Shown in pieces: positions 1-6,872 of a stretch of 13,695 nt of DNA (its first letter is position 1; each line of letters begins with the position of its first letter). The DNA is taken from the NCBI GenBank assembly GCA_947471105.1, contig CANIYB010000030.1, forward strand, positions 1 to 13,695. Direction: 5' to 3'. The position numbers were made by a program, and so were the translations under genes. The stretch comes from Cytophagaceae bacterium (GTDB lineage Bacteria > Bacteroidota > Bacteroidia > Cytophagales > Spirosomataceae). The notes beneath the pieces are model-generated. The model had not been told where the DNA came from, ran no database searches, and was given only the letters and a program-made list of their open reading frames with translations.

Positions 1-497
1 AAACGAAAGTATTTGACAATCCAACCGCTCCAGTTATCGCGCTAGAAAGTCCCTATTTTTTAAATGGGAAAACAAAAACGGATGGGGATATTAAATATGC
101 TTGGGAGTTCAATGGTGCACCCTTAAGTGAAATTACATCCATTTTAAGAGTTAAAGACACAGGCAAATACTCAAATACTGCCTTCAAAAAATATTCAAAT
201 ACGTTAACTTGTATCTCACCTAAAGTTGAATTCAATTATACACTTCCTGAAGATTTCGGCTTAACTGTTTTTCCAAATCCAGCTAGCACCTCCATTTCTA
301 TTCAATCTAAATCTTCCCTAAACGGGGCAATCATTAAAATATACACGATAGATGGAAAAATATTAATGGATTCCAACGTCAATCAAGACGGTACTGCACA
401 AATTAATGTAGGACAAATTAATCAAGGACTTTACAAAATACTGGTAAAAACAGCCGATGGAATGATTTACCAAAAAAATATCAGTGTTTATCGTTAA
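1..497 (+). CDS. C-terminal part of a secreted protein with T9SS type A sorting domain (5' truncated)
   Basis: The open frame enters from the left edge (first full codon at 3) and ends at TAA 495-497, leaving 164 visible residues. Residues ~18-58 look like the end of an Ig/PKD-like module with the pattern KTDGDIKYAWEFNG, followed by a strand and a DTGKYS turn. This is a common repeat in Bacteroidota surface proteins. From residue ~86 the GLTVFPNPAS motif, then IYTIDGK and a closing QGLYKILVKTADG, match the ~75-80 residue type A sorting domain. That domain directs export across the outer membrane by the T9SS and is usually cleaved off there. No catalytic domain is visible, so the function of the mature protein cannot be told. 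A terminator follows directly. The sorting-domain call is strong; the identity of the protein is unknown. Confidence 0.9.
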   Translation, partial: TKVFDNPTAPVIALESPYFLNGKTKTDGDIKYAWEFNGAPLSEITSILRVKDTGKYSNTAFKKYSNTLTCISPKVEFNYTLPEDFGLTVFPNPASTSISIQSKSSLNGAIIKIYTIDGKILMDSNVNQDGTAQINVGQINQGLYKILVKTADGMIYQKNISVYR

Positions 498-515
498 TAA
501 TATAATAACACAATA

Positions 516-547
516 AAAAAGCCCCAAATAAATATTTGGGGCTTTTT
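516..547. terminator. Bidirectional intrinsic terminator
   Basis: A near-perfect hairpin has arms 516-530 and 533-547: AAAAAGCCCCAAATA, a 2-nt centre, then TATTTGGGGCTTTTT. The GCCCC/GGGGC core is flanked by an A-run on one side and a T-run on the other, so it can end transcription in both directions. On plus it ends the T9SS cargo gene 18 bp upstream. On minus it lies immediately 3' of tRNA-Gln. Confidence 0.9.
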
Positions 548-548
548 G

Positions 549-619
549 TTGACCTACTAGGATTCGAACCTAGAAAACCAGAACCAAAAACTGGTGTGTT
601 ACCTTTACACCATAGGTCA
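549..619 (-). tRNA. tRNA-Gln (anticodon UUG)
   Basis: Read on the minus strand from 619 to 549, the sequence folds as a cloverleaf. The acceptor stem TGACCTA pairs with TAGGTCA and the discriminator is A. The D arm is GTGT/ACAC with GG in its loop. The anticodon arm is CCAGT-TTTTGGT-TCTGG, and the T arm is CTAGG-TTCGAAT-CCTAG. The 7-nt anticodon loop places TTG at positions 34-36, reading CAA and, by wobble, CAG glutamine codons. The innermost anticodon-stem pair is U-U, a tolerated mismatch. CCA is not encoded and must be added after transcription. A promoter lies just upstream, and the bidirectional hairpin ends the transcript. Confidence 0.96.
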
Positions 620-633
620 ATCTTAACCGAGTG

Positions 634-665
634 CAAAATTAAGCGCTTGCGCTGTAATTATCAAA
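634..665 (-). promoter_or_regulatory. Promoter of tRNA-Gln (Bacteroidota -33/-7 type)
   Basis: On the minus strand TTTG (665-662) is followed by a 20-nt spacer and TAATTTTG (641-634), a full match to the Bacteroidota -7 consensus TAnnTTTG. Transcription would start near 627-630, about 8-11 nt before the mature tRNA 5' end at 619. The spacer contains the inverted repeat AGCGC-TT-GCGCT (642-653), which abuts the -7 box. This is a motif match only, but position and spacing are close to ideal. Confidence 0.75.
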
Positions 666-747
666 CATTGATTCAAAATAATTGAATTATTTCTGTAGAA
701 TTAGGTTCAAGCGCTGAAAATCAAGCTATTAATTTTAATTTTTCCAA

Positions 748-1632
748 TTAACTAATCAGTTCCATCGAAGACACCATTGATTCCGAATTGATTTTCCTCA
801 CTAAGCCCTGTAAAACTTTTCCTGGTCCACATTCGATAAAGTCGGTTGCACCAGCTGAAACCATCGCTTCGATGGATTGAGTCCAACGAACCGGACCGGT
901 CAATTGAGCAATTAGATTGGCTTTGATTTCCACTTCATTTTGGGATGCCTTTGCGTTTACATTCTGAAATATTGGGCATATCGGGCGATCAATTTTGGCC
1001 GCTTCAATGGCCGCAGATAACTCCAATCGGGCTGGCTCCATAAATGGGGAATGAAAAGCTCCGCCTACAGGCAATAACAATACTCTTTTTGCTCCTGCTT
1101 CTTTTAATTTTTCACCGGCAAGCTCAACACCTTTGATACTTCCAGAGATGACCACTTGACCAGGACAGTTAAAATTAGCGGCAACTACCTCGCCAGTAAA
1201 TTCAGCACAAACTATTTCAATTTGTTCATCACTTAATCCCAAAACTGCAGCCATGGTACTGGGCTGGATTTCACATGCTTTTTGCATAGCTATTGCACGC
1301 TTGGAAACTAAGGATAAACCGTCTTGCCAACTTAACCCTCCGCAAGCCACTAAAGCAGAGAACTCTCCAAGAGAATGGCCAGCGACCATATCAGGCTTGA
1401 AATTTGTACCTAATTTTGCAATTAGAATTGAATGCAAATAAATGGCCGGTTGGGTCACTTTCGTTTGCTTAAGCTCATCTTCCGTACCATTAAACATGAT
1501 TTCAGAAAGTGAAAAACCGAGAAGTTCATCTGCCTCAGAAAATATTTCCCTTGCAAAAGAATAGGTTTCAAATAAATCTTTCCCCATTCCGGGAAATTGC
1601 GATCCTTGACCAGGAAAAATATATGCCTTCAT
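748..1632 (-). CDS. fabD: Malonyl-CoA:ACP transacylase FabD
   Basis: This 294-residue protein has the usual FabD length. It moves malonyl from coenzyme A to the phosphopantetheine arm of acyl carrier protein, supplying the extender unit for type II fatty acid synthesis in the cytoplasm. The N-terminal FPGQGSQ motif (6-12) forms the oxyanion region. The nucleophile elbow GHSLGE at 85-90 places the catalytic serine at Ser87. Arg112 fits the residue that binds the malonyl carboxylate, and GGAFHSPFM gives the catalytic His194. GPGKVL (269-274) is the usual C-terminal loop. The start ATG is fixed by the MKAYIFPGQGSQ N-terminus, and no Shine-Dalgarno sequence precedes it. It is transcribed towards tRNA-Gln with no clear terminator between. 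Its partners acpP and fabF lie near the right end of the window rather than beside it. Confidence 0.97.
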   Translation of the reverse strand: MKAYIFPGQGSQFPGMGKDLFETYSFAREIFSEADELLGFSLSEIMFNGTEDELKQTKVTQPAIYLHSILIAKLGTNFKPDMVAGHSLGEFSALVACGGLSWQDGLSLVSKRAIAMQKACEIQPSTMAAVLGLSDEQIEIVCAEFTGEVVAANFNCPGQVVISGSIKGVELAGEKLKEAGAKRVLLLPVGGAFHSPFMEPARLELSAAIEAAKIDRPICPIFQNVNAKASQNEVEIKANLIAQLTGPVRWTQSIEAMVSAGATDFIECGPGKVLQGLVRKINSESMVSSMELIS

Positions 1633-1653
1633 TTATAAATTAATTATTTAATG

Positions 1654-1661
1654 TAAATTTG
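1654..1661 (+). promoter_or_regulatory. Possible -7 element of the esterase-like lipoprotein gene
   Basis: TAAATTTG on the plus strand matches TAnnTTTG, 64 bp before the ATG at 1725. No TTG is found at the right distance upstream; the best is TTC near 1628-1630. It sits back to back with the fabD -7 box, so the two promoters would compete for the same stretch of DNA. Tentative. Confidence 0.25.
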
Positions 1662-1665
1662 TTTG

Positions 1666-1696
1666 CAAAGATAAAAAAATGAAGCGTTTTCTGAAA
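1666..1696 (-). promoter_or_regulatory. Probable fabD promoter
   Basis: On the minus strand TATCTTTG (1673-1666) matches the -7 consensus TAnnTTTG. Nineteen bases upstream is TTTC (1696-1693), one base off the usual TTTG. Transcription would start near 1660, about 28 nt before the fabD ATG. The weaker -33 element lowers confidence. Confidence 0.5.
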
Positions 1697-1724
1697 CGAA
1701 GAAAACACATAGCCCATTAAAACT

Positions 1725-2819
1725 ATGATTAAAAATTTATCAATTTTACCTTTATTGGGCCTTATTCTTTTACTAAATGGTTGCAAATCAGAAGACATTG
1801 CACCCAAATTTCTCAATAATTCAACAGTCATTATTGACAAGGTCAACAGCATTGATTTTGCACAAAGAAATGCAAATAATGAAGGAGCTATCACAATAGT
1901 CGGAAAATCAGATAAAAAATTCCAATCGGCTAAAATAAAATTCAATAGTTCTTTAAGTGGAGTTTCAACGGATTGGTTGACTCTTAGCATAGACCCAGTT
2001 ACCAATGAATTTAAAGGTAAATTTACCTTAAAAGCAGGTGGATATTATCCGCAGATCCAATTATTTAATGACAGTAAAGTTTATACGGATACACTTTTAA
2101 CTTGGAATGTAAAGGTTGGTGAAGTCTTTGCCGTCATTGGACATTCTTTAGCAGAAGGACAAACACCTTATACGATTGAGAATTTTGACCCGACTTGGGC
2201 TTCCGTGTTGAACTATTCATCAGGAAATGTAAATAATTTCTGGGGACGTTTAGCTGAAAAGCTAAAAGTGAAATTAAATGTTCCCGTAAGAATATATAAC
2301 ACAGGTATCGGAGGTTCTACTTCAGAGCAATGGGGACTTTCAGCTATGGGATTGCCATTCCAGCATCCATTTTTTGATTGGAAGGGCCGATATCCTTTTT
2401 ATTTGTATGAAAAGCGCTTAGTCAATGAAATTTCAAAAGTAGGATTAAGAGGGATTTTGGTCATTCATGGGGAGAATGATGGATTGTTGTCAGAAAATAC
2501 GATCGTAGAATCAACCAAAATGTATATTCAGAAAACAAGAGATTTATTAGATGCACCTCAATTAACATTCTCCATTGCAAAAAGCAATACGGGTGGAACC
2601 TCTGAGCCCATCATGAAAGTTAAGTCCGCTCAAAAAAGAATTTTAACTGAAATAAAAAATACAGTAGTTGGAGCTGATTTGGAAACTTTGACTGGGGAAA
2701 AATTTAGATGGGATGGCATTCACTTCAATAGTGCTGGCCTTGAACAAGCAGCGATTCGTTGGGATGAATCTTTGCCACTGAGTTTCTTTACACAAACTTC
2801 ACCTTATACACCTAAATAA
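1725..2819 (+). CDS. Lipoprotein with SGNH / sialate O-acetylesterase-like hydrolase domain
   Basis: This 364-residue protein has a lipoprotein signal: a short basic start, a hydrophobic core and the lipobox LLNGC with the lipidated Cys20. It should be anchored in the envelope. Residues ~30-130 form a beta-rich N-terminal part with no family I recognise. Residues ~135-355 show SGNH hydrolase blocks in order: GHS (139-141, Ser141 as nucleophile, where many members have GDS or GQS), TGIGGST (193-199, oxyanion glycine), GEND (249-252, the G-x-N-D block) and WDGIH (329-333, Asp330 and His333 of the triad). The wider pattern resembles carbohydrate O-acetylesterases of the sialate acetylesterase type, so removal of acetyl groups from glycans is a plausible role, but the substrate is unknown. 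No sugar-utilisation genes flank it. The last 8 bp overlap the convergent DCC gene. Confidence 0.8.
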   Translation: MIKNLSILPLLGLILLLNGCKSEDIAPKFLNNSTVIIDKVNSIDFAQRNANNEGAITIVGKSDKKFQSAKIKFNSSLSGVSTDWLTLSIDPVTNEFKGKFTLKAGGYYPQIQLFNDSKVYTDTLLTWNVKVGEVFAVIGHSLAEGQTPYTIENFDPTWASVLNYSSGNVNNFWGRLAEKLKVKLNVPVRIYNTGIGGSTSEQWGLSAMGLPFQHPFFDWKGRYPFYLYEKRLVNEISKVGLRGILVIHGENDGLLSENTIVESTKMYIQKTRDLLDAPQLTFSIAKSNTGGTSEPIMKVKSAQKRILTEIKNTVVGADLETLTGEKFRWDGIHFNSAGLEQAAIRWDESLPLSFFTQTSPYTPK

Positions 2820-3165
2820 CTTCACAGTTATTTCCCTTGCCCCATAAGTAGCGATTCTTGGCTATGAAATCGTACACAGCATCCAGCAGACTAGTAGGCA
2901 ATAAAAAGAAAATACGCAAAGGTTGGAAGTACCAGTGAGCCTCAACCATCAATGCAGAAATAGCTTTAGACTTCATGTATAGTTGATCGCCAACAATCAA
3001 TTTGATGCTGTCAACTGCCCAATCAGAAGGATTAAATCGATTTTGAAGATTCGGATATTCAAGGTCATACTGAGTAATTACATGCAATTGCACCGCCAAC
3101 ATACGTCTCAATAATTTAGTTGACCCCAGGCAAAACCGGCAATTCCCGTCAATAATTACTTGCAT
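2812..3165 (-). CDS. DCC-family (DUF393) thiol-disulfide oxidoreductase-like protein
   Basis: This 117-residue protein opens directly with VIIDGNCRFC (3-12), the DGxCxxC motif of the DCC (DUF393) family, with Cys9 and Cys12 as the redox pair in a thioredoxin-like setting. The family's other marks are present: DSIKLIVGDQLYMKSKA (52-68), an LPTSLLDAVYDFIAKNRYLW block near the C-terminus, and a last cysteine at Cys113. No signal peptide or membrane segment is clear, so it is probably cytoplasmic. The family's biochemical role is poorly defined, and oxidoreductase activity is inferred from the motif. It begins 6 bp after the stop of the T9SS type B gene upstream, so the two are probably co-transcribed. 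Its stop overlaps the tail of the opposing lipoprotein gene by 8 bp. Confidence 0.85.
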   Translation of the reverse strand: MQVIIDGNCRFCLGSTKLLRRMLAVQLHVITQYDLEYPNLQNRFNPSDWAVDSIKLIVGDQLYMKSKAISALMVEAHWYFQPLRIFFLLPTSLLDAVYDFIAKNRYLWGKGNNCEVI

Positions 3166-3171
3166 TTTTTG

Positions 3172-6000
3172 TTATTTAACTAACTCGACCCATCCCTTCA
3201 GATGCTTTGTCTTTAAGGCCTCATTCTTCACATCAAATGTTACATCACAGGTGTAAAAATAGGTAGAAGCCGCCATCACATTGCCATTTAAATCCCTTCC
3301 ACCCCAACCAAATCCATTGATATCTCCTGTATATTGATATACTAATTGGCCATTTCGATCCACTATTTTACAAGTAACTTGTGTGACAAATCGCGGGCAT
3401 CGCATCGCTTGAAATACATCATTTTTACCATCGCCATTAGGGCTAAACAAATTAGGCAAATCGAATGAAGGACAATTATCTTGGCAAACTATTTCACTCT
3501 TGGCCGATTCCTTGCCCAATTGGCTTAAGGCAGTGATATAATAACAACCAATGAAAGAATCCGTTTTTTGATGTAAATATTTCAAATCAGAAACTTCGGC
3601 TATTTTCCCAAATGTTGTCCCGTCCTTCGAATAATAAATCCGATAGCTCGCAATACTCTGATCGCAAGATCCCGTCAACGTGGGTGTCCAAATAAGCGTA
3701 TTAGTAAAACTTGTAAACTGACAATTCAACGAGGCATCTAAACTTTCACAATTTAAAGCGGCCAAGCTTAATTTAGGTGCACATGGATTTACATCGGATT
3801 GCGGCTTAATGCACACAATTTGGGACGAATTAATTAAGCCTATATTAGGTAAACCTTGTCCATAAGTCCCAACAGTTTGCACATAATAACAGTAGGTTGA
3901 ATCCGGCGAAATAACCACATCGAATTTCCCATCTTGTGTAAAATAATCAATTCCTTGGTCAGTAAAAGTATATGAATTAGGACCCGAAACGGAAACTTCA
4001 GTGATTTGATTAAACTTTCCTGAACCCCGAGGAGTCTCGCGAAATACCCGGTGCACTTGAAAATCATTTGACCAAGGTACGTTGGCAGACCAGGCCAATT
4101 TAACCGATTTTACAGCCGCTTGTCCCAATAAAAAGACAGAACTTGCCGGACTGGGCGAATCCAATAATTTGAATTGATTATTTTGAGAATAATAAAAATC
4201 TACTTTATACCGATAAGCACCAGCCACCGTATTTAAATTCTTATCTGTATAAACGGTATCCAATTTAGCCGGTGAAATTTGAGCAGGAATCCCTGTTGTG
4301 ATCGCAGAAAAATTACTTCCACTTTGTCCATCCGCTCTTTGAACAATATACTGATAAGGTCCTGGGTAATAAGCTGTGTCTAGTTTCAAAGGTCTTGTCC
4401 ACTTGACAAGCATCTCCCCTACCTTTGCATCCGTTTTGACAACAGACACATTGGTCATTAAAGGAGCCGCTGAAGGGATCAAAACACAGGCTGATTCCGA
4501 CATAGGGCTATAATCGTCCGAACCTTTGCTATTGGTAAAAATGACTACCAAAACATAGCTATAGTTTGAATTTTTCATCAAACCATTTCCCCCATTGTTA
4601 TCTTCAAAAGAAGTCTTCATCACATCTACCCTACCTATTTCGGTAAAACCCGTGAGCGACATCCCCGTTGAACAAGGTTTATTCACCACAGGATTACATG
4701 CCGCTTGTCTCCTGTAAATAATAATTTTAGCGTTTGGCAAGGCACACGCATAGGAATTCCATGTCAATAATGCGCTGGATGTCGATGTTTTTATCGTTGC
4801 CTTTAACCCTTTTATCGAAGGTGCTATGATGCGTACTTTCCAGATTTTACTGTCGACCAATTTCACACCACCCCCCACATTGATAGGCGGATTATCCTCC
4901 ACTTTAAAGAAAATGTCATAGGTTTCCTTCCGAATATGCTGACAGGCCGTTTGCCATTTAAATACTCCAATAGCGGGACTTGGTTGCTTCAGAGACGATG
5001 AAAAAGTCGCATAAGGCTGTTTTACGGCATAAACCGTATCCATCGCATATACATTTCCTGAACTATAAATCGAGATTGGATCTAAACGACCCGATTTTGA
5101 TAAAACATCTGTAGCGGAAATCGTTTCATTTAAAAAAGTACCTGCTTGAACGCAAACATCTGGAGGGACCATAATTTTAGGCCCTTTATTGTCGACGTCT
5201 TTCACCTCAATCTGCATGTCTCTGACCGTTTCAGAAATTTTGACTCCATTCCTCCATTCTTCAATAATGAATGCGCAGTTATACAAACCCACTTCCTGTG
5301 GTGAATCCCAGATCAAATCTCCATTCAATGAATTGATCGTAAATGAGGAAGGCACAGCAGCCACTTCATTGGGTTGACGAAAATTAGGAGCGGTTAATCC
5401 CCGACTGACCGAAGAACATGTTTCATAATCCCCTGTTTTAGAAACGGACAATCGGTAGGCCAAACTATCACCTTCCGCATCCACCGCATTGGGATTATGA
5501 ATAAAGGGTTGGCCTATAACGGCTGTCAAATCGACCGCTGGATTTAAGAGCAAGGGAGTTGAGTTTTGCCCTAATCCAGAATTAATCGAAAAAGTGGTTT
5601 CTACGTAAAATGGAACTTCCACCGAACGTGTAATATTTCTTACCCCATCGTTCCGATTAGGAATTGCGACTGAAACTCTATAAAAAAGTGCGGGAGCAGG
5701 ATAGGTATACTCAATCTTGTAGATATTTTTCATGGTTCCATTGCCGATATCTACCGGGGTACCACAACATCTTTTTGCTTTAAATATAGCCGTACCATCC
5801 CCAAAACAAAAATTAACATCTCCCTGATCCTGATTGGCCCGGTTGTTTTCTGTGTAAGTGGTTAAGGTAAATTCATAGGTTAATGTTTTATCTGAAATAC
5901 GTTTAACTGTAATTTCACCACCTTTTAAATGCGTCGCCTGACTAGTGAAACAACCTAGAAAAAAAACTAAAAAGTAATACGCGATTTTTCTTGCCGACAT
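3172..6000 (-). CDS. Large secreted T9SS type B sorting-domain protein with fibronectin-like repeats
   Basis: This 942-residue protein has a Sec signal peptide (hydrophobic ~8-20), with likely cleavage after SQA at 20-22 ahead of THLKGGEIT. That mature N-terminus is typical of large Bacteroidota surface proteins. Residues ~155-268 contain a cadherin/Ig-like module with DAEGDSLAY and NGDLIWDSPQ turns. Residues ~395-840 hold about four fibronectin type III-like or similar beta-sandwich modules, with LLTWNSY, LVKWTRP, LAWSAN and LIWTPT strands. Residues ~846-942 are the type B sorting domain (gliding-motility-associated C-terminal domain), opening with LPNLFSPNGDGKNDVF and closing with KGWVELVK. 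It should be exported by the T9SS and attached to or released from the cell surface. I count about 24 cysteines, many for a bacterial surface protein. No enzymatic domain is seen; adhesion or matrix roles are guesses. It heads a two-gene unit with the DCC gene. Confidence 0.9.
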   Translation of the reverse strand: MSARKIAYYFLVFFLGCFTSQATHLKGGEITVKRISDKTLTYEFTLTTYTENNRANQDQGDVNFCFGDGTAIFKAKRCCGTPVDIGNGTMKNIYKIEYTYPAPALFYRVSVAIPNRNDGVRNITRSVEVPFYVETTFSINSGLGQNSTPLLLNPAVDLTAVIGQPFIHNPNAVDAEGDSLAYRLSVSKTGDYETCSSVSRGLTAPNFRQPNEVAAVPSSFTINSLNGDLIWDSPQEVGLYNCAFIIEEWRNGVKISETVRDMQIEVKDVDNKGPKIMVPPDVCVQAGTFLNETISATDVLSKSGRLDPISIYSSGNVYAMDTVYAVKQPYATFSSSLKQPSPAIGVFKWQTACQHIRKETYDIFFKVEDNPPINVGGGVKLVDSKIWKVRIIAPSIKGLKATIKTSTSSALLTWNSYACALPNAKIIIYRRQAACNPVVNKPCSTGMSLTGFTEIGRVDVMKTSFEDNNGGNGLMKNSNYSYVLVVIFTNSKGSDDYSPMSESACVLIPSAAPLMTNVSVVKTDAKVGEMLVKWTRPLKLDTAYYPGPYQYIVQRADGQSGSNFSAITTGIPAQISPAKLDTVYTDKNLNTVAGAYRYKVDFYYSQNNQFKLLDSPSPASSVFLLGQAAVKSVKLAWSANVPWSNDFQVHRVFRETPRGSGKFNQITEVSVSGPNSYTFTDQGIDYFTQDGKFDVVISPDSTYCYYVQTVGTYGQGLPNIGLINSSQIVCIKPQSDVNPCAPKLSLAALNCESLDASLNCQFTSFTNTLIWTPTLTGSCDQSIASYRIYYSKDGTTFGKIAEVSDLKYLHQKTDSFIGCYYITALSQLGKESAKSEIVCQDNCPSFDLPNLFSPNGDGKNDVFQAMRCPRFVTQVTCKIVDRNGQLVYQYTGDINGFGWGGRDLNGNVMAASTYFYTCDVTFDVKNEALKTKHLKGWVELVK

Positions 6001-6076
6001 AAAAACTATTTGTGAATAGGAAAGTTAATAAGGCAAATCCAATTATTTAAAAAAAACGGTTTTTTTAATCGATTAA

Positions 6077-6108
6077 TTTGAAGAACCCGCGTATGAATTG
6101 TAATTTTG
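6077..6108 (+). promoter_or_regulatory. sdhCAB promoter
   Basis: TTTG at 6077-6080, a 20-nt spacer and TAATTTTG at 6101-6108 fit the Bacteroidota promoter exactly, with the same -7 sequence and spacing as the tRNA-Gln promoter. The predicted start lies near 6112-6115, giving a 5' leader of about 70 nt before sdhC. The -7 box overlaps one arm of a 10-bp inverted repeat (6093-6123). A/T tracts and a TTAATCGATTAA palindrome lie just upstream. Confidence 0.8.
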
Positions 6109-6123
6109 GTAGCTACAATTCAT
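6093..6123. repeat. Perfect 10-bp inverted repeat over the sdh -7/+1 region (candidate operator)
   Basis: ATGAATTGTA (6093-6102) and TACAATTCAT (6114-6123) are exact reverse complements separated by 11 bp. The arm centres are 21 bp apart, two helical turns, as expected for a dimeric DNA-binding protein. The left arm overlaps the first two bases of the -7 box and the right arm covers the predicted start site and the first leader bases. The full hairpin cannot form in the mRNA because the left arm is upstream of +1. The operator role is inference. Confidence 0.5.
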
Positions 6124-6170
6124 TCGCTTAGTAAAAAAAAACAAAACGCTTGAGTAATTTTAATTTTAAC

Positions 6171-6184
6171 AAATACATGTATTT
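6171..6184. repeat. 14-bp perfect palindrome abutting the sdhC start codon
   Basis: AAATACATGTATTT is its own reverse complement and ends at the base before the sdhC ATG (6185). In RNA it could form only a weak five-pair AU stem with a CAUG loop. It occupies the place where a ribosome binding site would be, so it might influence initiation or serve as a protein site, or it may be chance in AT-rich DNA. Confidence 0.35.
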
Positions 6185-6853
6185 ATGGCTTGGTTAACAA
6201 AATCATTTAATTCATCTCTCGGGAAAAAGCTCCTGATGGCCATTACGGGCCTGTTTTTAATCAGCTTCCTTATTGTGCATTGTGGACTTAATGCGACCAT
6301 CTTTTTGAATGATGGCGGAGTGGCCTTCAATGAAGGCGCCGAATTCATGGGAACCAATCCTGTGATTCGAACGATGGAGATTGTATTATTTGCCGGTTTA
6401 CTTCTACACATCTTTGATGGTTTACGTTTATGGCTAGATAATAAAAAGAAACGACCGGTCGCTTATGCGGTGGTTGACGGTTCGGCTAACAGCAAATGGT
6501 ATTCAAGATCCATGGGCTTATTGGGCACTTTGTTATTGCTTTTTTTAATTATCCATTTAAAACATTTTTGGTATTTTTCTCGCCTTACGGATGATTTGAC
6601 TGAAGCGCATACCTTATACAACGAAATGCAAATCGTTTTTGCAAGTCCTATTGTGGTCATTATTTATGTACTTGGTTGCATCTCCTTGGGTTATCACTTG
6701 TTGCATGGATTCCAAAGTGCATTTCAATCCCTAGGATGGAATCATCCTAAATATTCACCCACGATAAAAAGTATTGGAGCTATTTATGCAGTCGTTATTT
6801 CTGCCACATTTGCTTCCATGCCGATTGCATTTTATTTTCATTTGATTCATTAA
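6185..6853 (+). CDS. sdhC: Succinate dehydrogenase cytochrome b558 subunit
   Basis: This 222-residue membrane anchor of complex II is of the single-subunit, five-helix cytochrome b type found in Bacillus, Wolinella and Bacteroidota. It holds heme and the quinone site, passing electrons from SdhB to menaquinone in the inner membrane. Hydrophobic segments lie at ~16-41, ~62-83, ~109-130, ~150-175 and ~193-217. Histidines in these segments (His32, His75, His124 or His127, His171 or His174) fit the axial ligands of two b hemes. The N-terminus, with SSLGKKLLMAITGLFLISFLIVH spanning 10-32, is typical. sdhA starts 19 bp downstream. The gene is led by a well-defined promoter and a ~70-nt leader without a Shine-Dalgarno sequence. 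Confidence 0.94.
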   Translation: MAWLTKSFNSSLGKKLLMAITGLFLISFLIVHCGLNATIFLNDGGVAFNEGAEFMGTNPVIRTMEIVLFAGLLLHIFDGLRLWLDNKKKRPVAYAVVDGSANSKWYSRSMGLLGTLLLLFLIIHLKHFWYFSRLTDDLTEAHTLYNEMQIVFASPIVVIIYVLGCISLGYHLLHGFQSAFQSLGWNHPKYSPTIKSIGAIYAVVISATFASMPIAFYFHLIH

Positions 6854-6872
6854 TATCAGCCGATAAGAAATT

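Noticed and set aside
1640..2005. Open frame on the minus strand opposite the lipoprotein gene
   Set aside because: It is antisense to a gene with a clear signal peptide and domain, has no recognisable motif, and overlaps the divergent promoter region.
6034..6041. TGGATTTG on the minus strand as a -7 box for the T9SS type B gene
   Set aside because: It differs from TAnnTTTG at the important second base, and there is no TTG at the right distance upstream. The promoter of that gene remains unidentified.
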